Origin: Blautia sp. An81
GTDB lineage: Bacteria; Bacillota; Clostridia; Lachnospirales; Lachnospiraceae
Length of the DNA stretch: 64,000 bases
Assembly: GCF_002161285.1 (NCBI RefSeq)
Contig: NZ_NFHH01000020.1
Span: 1-64,000, forward strand
Direction: 5' to 3'
The notes beneath the pieces were generated by a model that searched no databases, was not told the origin of the DNA, and worked only from the letters and a program-made list of their open reading frames with translations. The stretch's first letter is position 1; the number at the start of each line of letters is the position of its first letter. The position numbers and the translations under genes are program-made. This document shows, piece by piece, positions 62,072 through 64,000 of the stretch.

Positions 62072-63445
62072 TTATTTTCCGGTGCAGAACTTGGAAAAAA
62101 TCTCATTTACCAGATCTTCCCCTACAGATTCACCGATAATGCTGCCAAGAGCTTCATAGGCATTCATCAGATCTATAGAGAAAAAGTCCTCCGGCATTCC
62201 CATTTCAATACTGTTCTCCACCATTTCCAGGCTTTTTCTAGCCTCTTCAAGAGCAGCTTTGTGACGGGCATTGGTAATATAGATCTCATCGTTAAATGCC
62301 AGCTCTCCCTGGAAAAACAGCTCTTTTATCTGATTCTCCAGAACGTCGATACCCTGCTCTTCCTTTGCAGATACAGATACAACAGGATGGGAAGTCATTC
62401 CTTTCAGTTCTTCCTCTGTGACAATCTGTTCCAAATCCGCTTTATTCAGGATTACAATAGCCTTTTTTCCCTTTAACAGCTCCATGATCTCTCTGTCATT
62501 ATCATCTAAAGGAATAGAGGAATCCACCACAAAAAGTACCAGATCCGCATCTTTTGCAGAATCAATGGCTTTTTCTACTCCTATCTTTTCCACAATGTCC
62601 TCTGTATCCCGGATTCCAGCTGTATCCACGATCCGAAGAGAAATACCGTGGAGAAGAATCGTCTCTTCCAGAGTGTCCCTGGTAGTCCCCGCTATATCTG
62701 TAACAATGGCTCTCTCCTCACCTAAAAGGGTATTTAAAAGAGAAGACTTTCCTGCATTGGGTTTTCCTACGATTACGGTTTTTATACCTTCTTTTACCAG
62801 TTTTCCGTCTTTAACACTCATTAGGAGCCTGTCAATCTTTTCTTCCTGCTTCTTAATTTCTTTATACAGTGTTTCACCATATCCGTCAATACTTATATGC
62901 TCCGGATCGTCCAAAGCAGACTCTATATAGGCGATCTGGTAGATGATCCCTTCTCTGATCTCTCTGATGGCTTTCTGAATATTGCCTCTGAGCTGGCTTA
63001 CAGAACTTTTCAGTGCATATTCATTTTTTGCATTGATAACATCAATCACCGCTTCTGCCTGGGAGAGATCTATTCTGCCGTTTAAAAAAGCCCTTTTTGT
63101 AAACTCTCCCGGTTCGGCAGGTCTGGTACCATATTTGATCACAGTATCCAGTATCTTTCTCATTGCCAGAACACCGCCGTGACAGTCTATCTCCACTGTA
63201 TCTTCTCCGGTGTAGCTTCTTGGTCCATCCATGACCATTACCAGAACTTCATCTACCGTCTCCTCCCCATCATGGATGAATCCATAATTTATAGTGTGAG
63301 AAGGCACTGTCCTTATATCTTTTCCGCCACCCTTGGAACGATAAATTTTCCCTGCTATCTCTCTGCTCTCAGGTCCGCTGATCCTTACGATTCCTATACC
63401 TGAGGCAGACAGAGCTGTGGCAATTGCTGCTATAGTATCTGCCAT
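62072..63445 (-). CDS. mnmE: tRNA modification GTPase MnmE (TrmE)
   Basis: 457 residues: N-terminal folate-binding domain (DTIAAIATALSASGIGIVRI), helical domain, inserted GTPase (VGKPNAGKSSLLNTLLGEE, DIAGTTRDT, IVDTAGIRDTED, ILNKADLE) and the C-terminal catalytic FCTGK. Partner of MnmG. Confidence 0.98.
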   Translation of the reverse strand: MADTIAAIATALSASGIGIVRISGPESREIAGKIYRSKGGGKDIRTVPSHTINYGFIHDGEETVDEVLVMVMDGPRSYTGEDTVEIDCHGGVLAMRKILDTVIKYGTRPAEPGEFTKRAFLNGRIDLSQAEAVIDVINAKNEYALKSSVSQLRGNIQKAIREIREGIIYQIAYIESALDDPEHISIDGYGETLYKEIKKQEEKIDRLLMSVKDGKLVKEGIKTVIVGKPNAGKSSLLNTLLGEERAIVTDIAGTTRDTLEETILLHGISLRIVDTAGIRDTEDIVEKIGVEKAIDSAKDADLVLFVVDSSIPLDDNDREIMELLKGKKAIVILNKADLEQIVTEEELKGMTSHPVVSVSAKEEQGIDVLENQIKELFFQGELAFNDEIYITNARHKAALEEARKSLEMVENSIEMGMPEDFFSIDLMNAYEALGSIIGESVGEDLVNEIFSKFCTGK

Positions 63446-63484
63446 ATTCTCTCTCCTTTCCTGTGCGCATCCCGCCCGGAGGGC

Positions 63485-63531
63485 TTTTTATTCTATAGGA
63501 CAGTCCGGAGAACTTTCCTATAGAATAAAAA
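63485..63531 (-). terminator. Second hairpin downstream of jag
   Basis: TTTTTATTCTATAGGA (63485-63500) is mirrored by TCCTATAGAATAAAAA (63516-63531). Follows the main jag terminator on the minus strand. Confidence 0.65.
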
Positions 63532-63574
63532 AGGTGAAAGCGCAGAACAACCTTTCTTATTCACGCTTTCACCT
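63525..63574 (-). terminator. Terminator of the jag operon
   Basis: On the minus strand AGGTGAAAGCG (63564-63574) pairs with CGCTTTCACCT (63532-63542), followed by a T-run at 63525-63531. Ends jag 18 bases after its stop. Confidence 0.85.
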
Positions 63575-63591
63575 AGAATAATAATTTTTAC

Positions 63592-64000
63592 TTATCTGTT
63601 TTTCAATTTTACCACCACATGACGATAGGGCTCGTTACCCTCGCTGTAGGTTTCCACAAAACGGTTTCCCTGAAGAGCTGAGTGGATGATCCTTCTCTCA
63701 TAAGGATTCATGGGCTCCAGTGATACTGGTCTTCTGGTCTTTCTTACTTTATACGCAATACTCCTGGCCAGGTTTTCCAGAGTTTCTTTTCTTCGATTTC
63801 TATAATCCTCTGTATCCAGCTTTACACGGATATATCCCTGTCTTCCTTTATTAACCACAAGGCTGGTAAGATACTGGAGAGAATCCAGAGTCTGTCCTCT
63901 TTTTCCGATAAGGATTCCCATATCATCTCCCTCAAAATCTATGTTCAGGTTTCCTTCTTCATTCTTATATTCCATCTTGATCTCAACCTGAAGTTCCATA
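63592..64000 (-). CDS. jag: Jag/KhpB RNA-binding protein, C-terminal part (cut by window edge)
   Basis: KH domain (FEGDDMGILIGKRGQTLDSL) followed by R3H domain (MNPYERRIIHSALQG, TYSEGNEPYRHVVVKL). The usual N-terminal Jag_N domain lies beyond the right edge; the Met at 63999 is probably internal. Binds RNA and affects cell division and elongation in Gram-positives. Its place before mnmE is standard for the oriC-side cluster (rpmH-rnpA-yidC-jag-mnmE-mnmG-rsmG). Confidence 0.93.
   Translation of the reverse strand, partial: MELQVEIKMEYKNEEGNLNIDFEGDDMGILIGKRGQTLDSLQYLTSLVVNKGRQGYIRVKLDTEDYRNRRKETLENLARSIAYKVRKTRRPVSLEPMNPYERRIIHSALQGNRFVETYSEGNEPYRHVVVKLKNR

Overview
The window looks like a chromosomal segment of a gut Lachnospiraceae bacterium (Blautia/Ruminococcus-like). 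This is inferred from moderate GC, Gram-positive gene content (lipoproteins, YesM/YesN pairs, SigI/RsgI, ThiT, DUF3881, DUF4446), [FeFe]-hydrogenase maturation genes and a bacterial microcompartment (BMC) locus. The right end carries the conserved origin-proximal block jag-mnmE-mnmG-rsmG ... parA-parB-serS on the minus strand with three parS sites, so oriC probably lies a short way beyond the right edge.

Layout. 1-11 kb is accessory and decaying: an IS66 element, three copies (two broken) of an AAA-ATPase/PD-(D/E)XK nuclease gene, an XRE / ImmA-IrrE protease / PIN toxin-like operon, a large MBL-fold protein, and scraps of a lost sugar-uptake and sulfatase locus. 11-18.5 kb is one carbohydrate operon: YesM/YesN two-component system, solute-binding lipoprotein, two permeases and an acetyl-esterase-like hydrolase. 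18.6-25 kb is a minus-strand BMC operon (eutN, pduS, pduT, eutH, eutQ and others) that lacks a signature enzyme and has a canonical promoter plus an antitermination-type leader. 25.1-26.8 kb encodes a Cys-rich secreted peptide, an ECF sigma factor and an RsgI-like anti-sigma. 26.9-29 kb has tRNA-Arg(CCU), a degenerate tRNA copy and mobile-element debris. 29.2-35.7 kb has phosphoglucomutase, TPP riboswitch-thiT, a GH31 glucosidase and a deleted sugar ABC/LacI locus.

35.7-39.8 kb is the [FeFe]-hydrogenase maturation operon (regulator-hydE-hydG-hydF) behind a long leader with a terminator. 40.7-46.4 kb is a SigI/RsgI-headed operon with an acidic-repeat lipoprotein, a VTC polyphosphate-polymerase-like enzyme, DUF4956 and CotH. 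46.7-64 kb is mostly core (DUF3881, serS, DUF4446, parBA, Gld-type ABC exporter with DUF4340, rubredoxin/GltB-like oxidoreductase, rsmG, mnmG, mnmE, jag).

The most notable unexplained items are: (i) a 60-nt core, with a compensatory base change in its hairpin, centred inside two otherwise unrelated concentric palindromes (31958-32111 and 57587-57804), plus a third hairpin that shares arms with the first; (ii) the SigI/RsgI-repeat lipoprotein-VTC-DUF4956-CotH operon, in which the anti-sigma factor and its neighbour share a 14-residue repeat and an acidic tail; and (iii) the separately promoted partial BMC operon with tandem CGATGWAGTG motifs overlapping a terminator. Positions and motifs were read by eye; family names come from recall and no database search was run.
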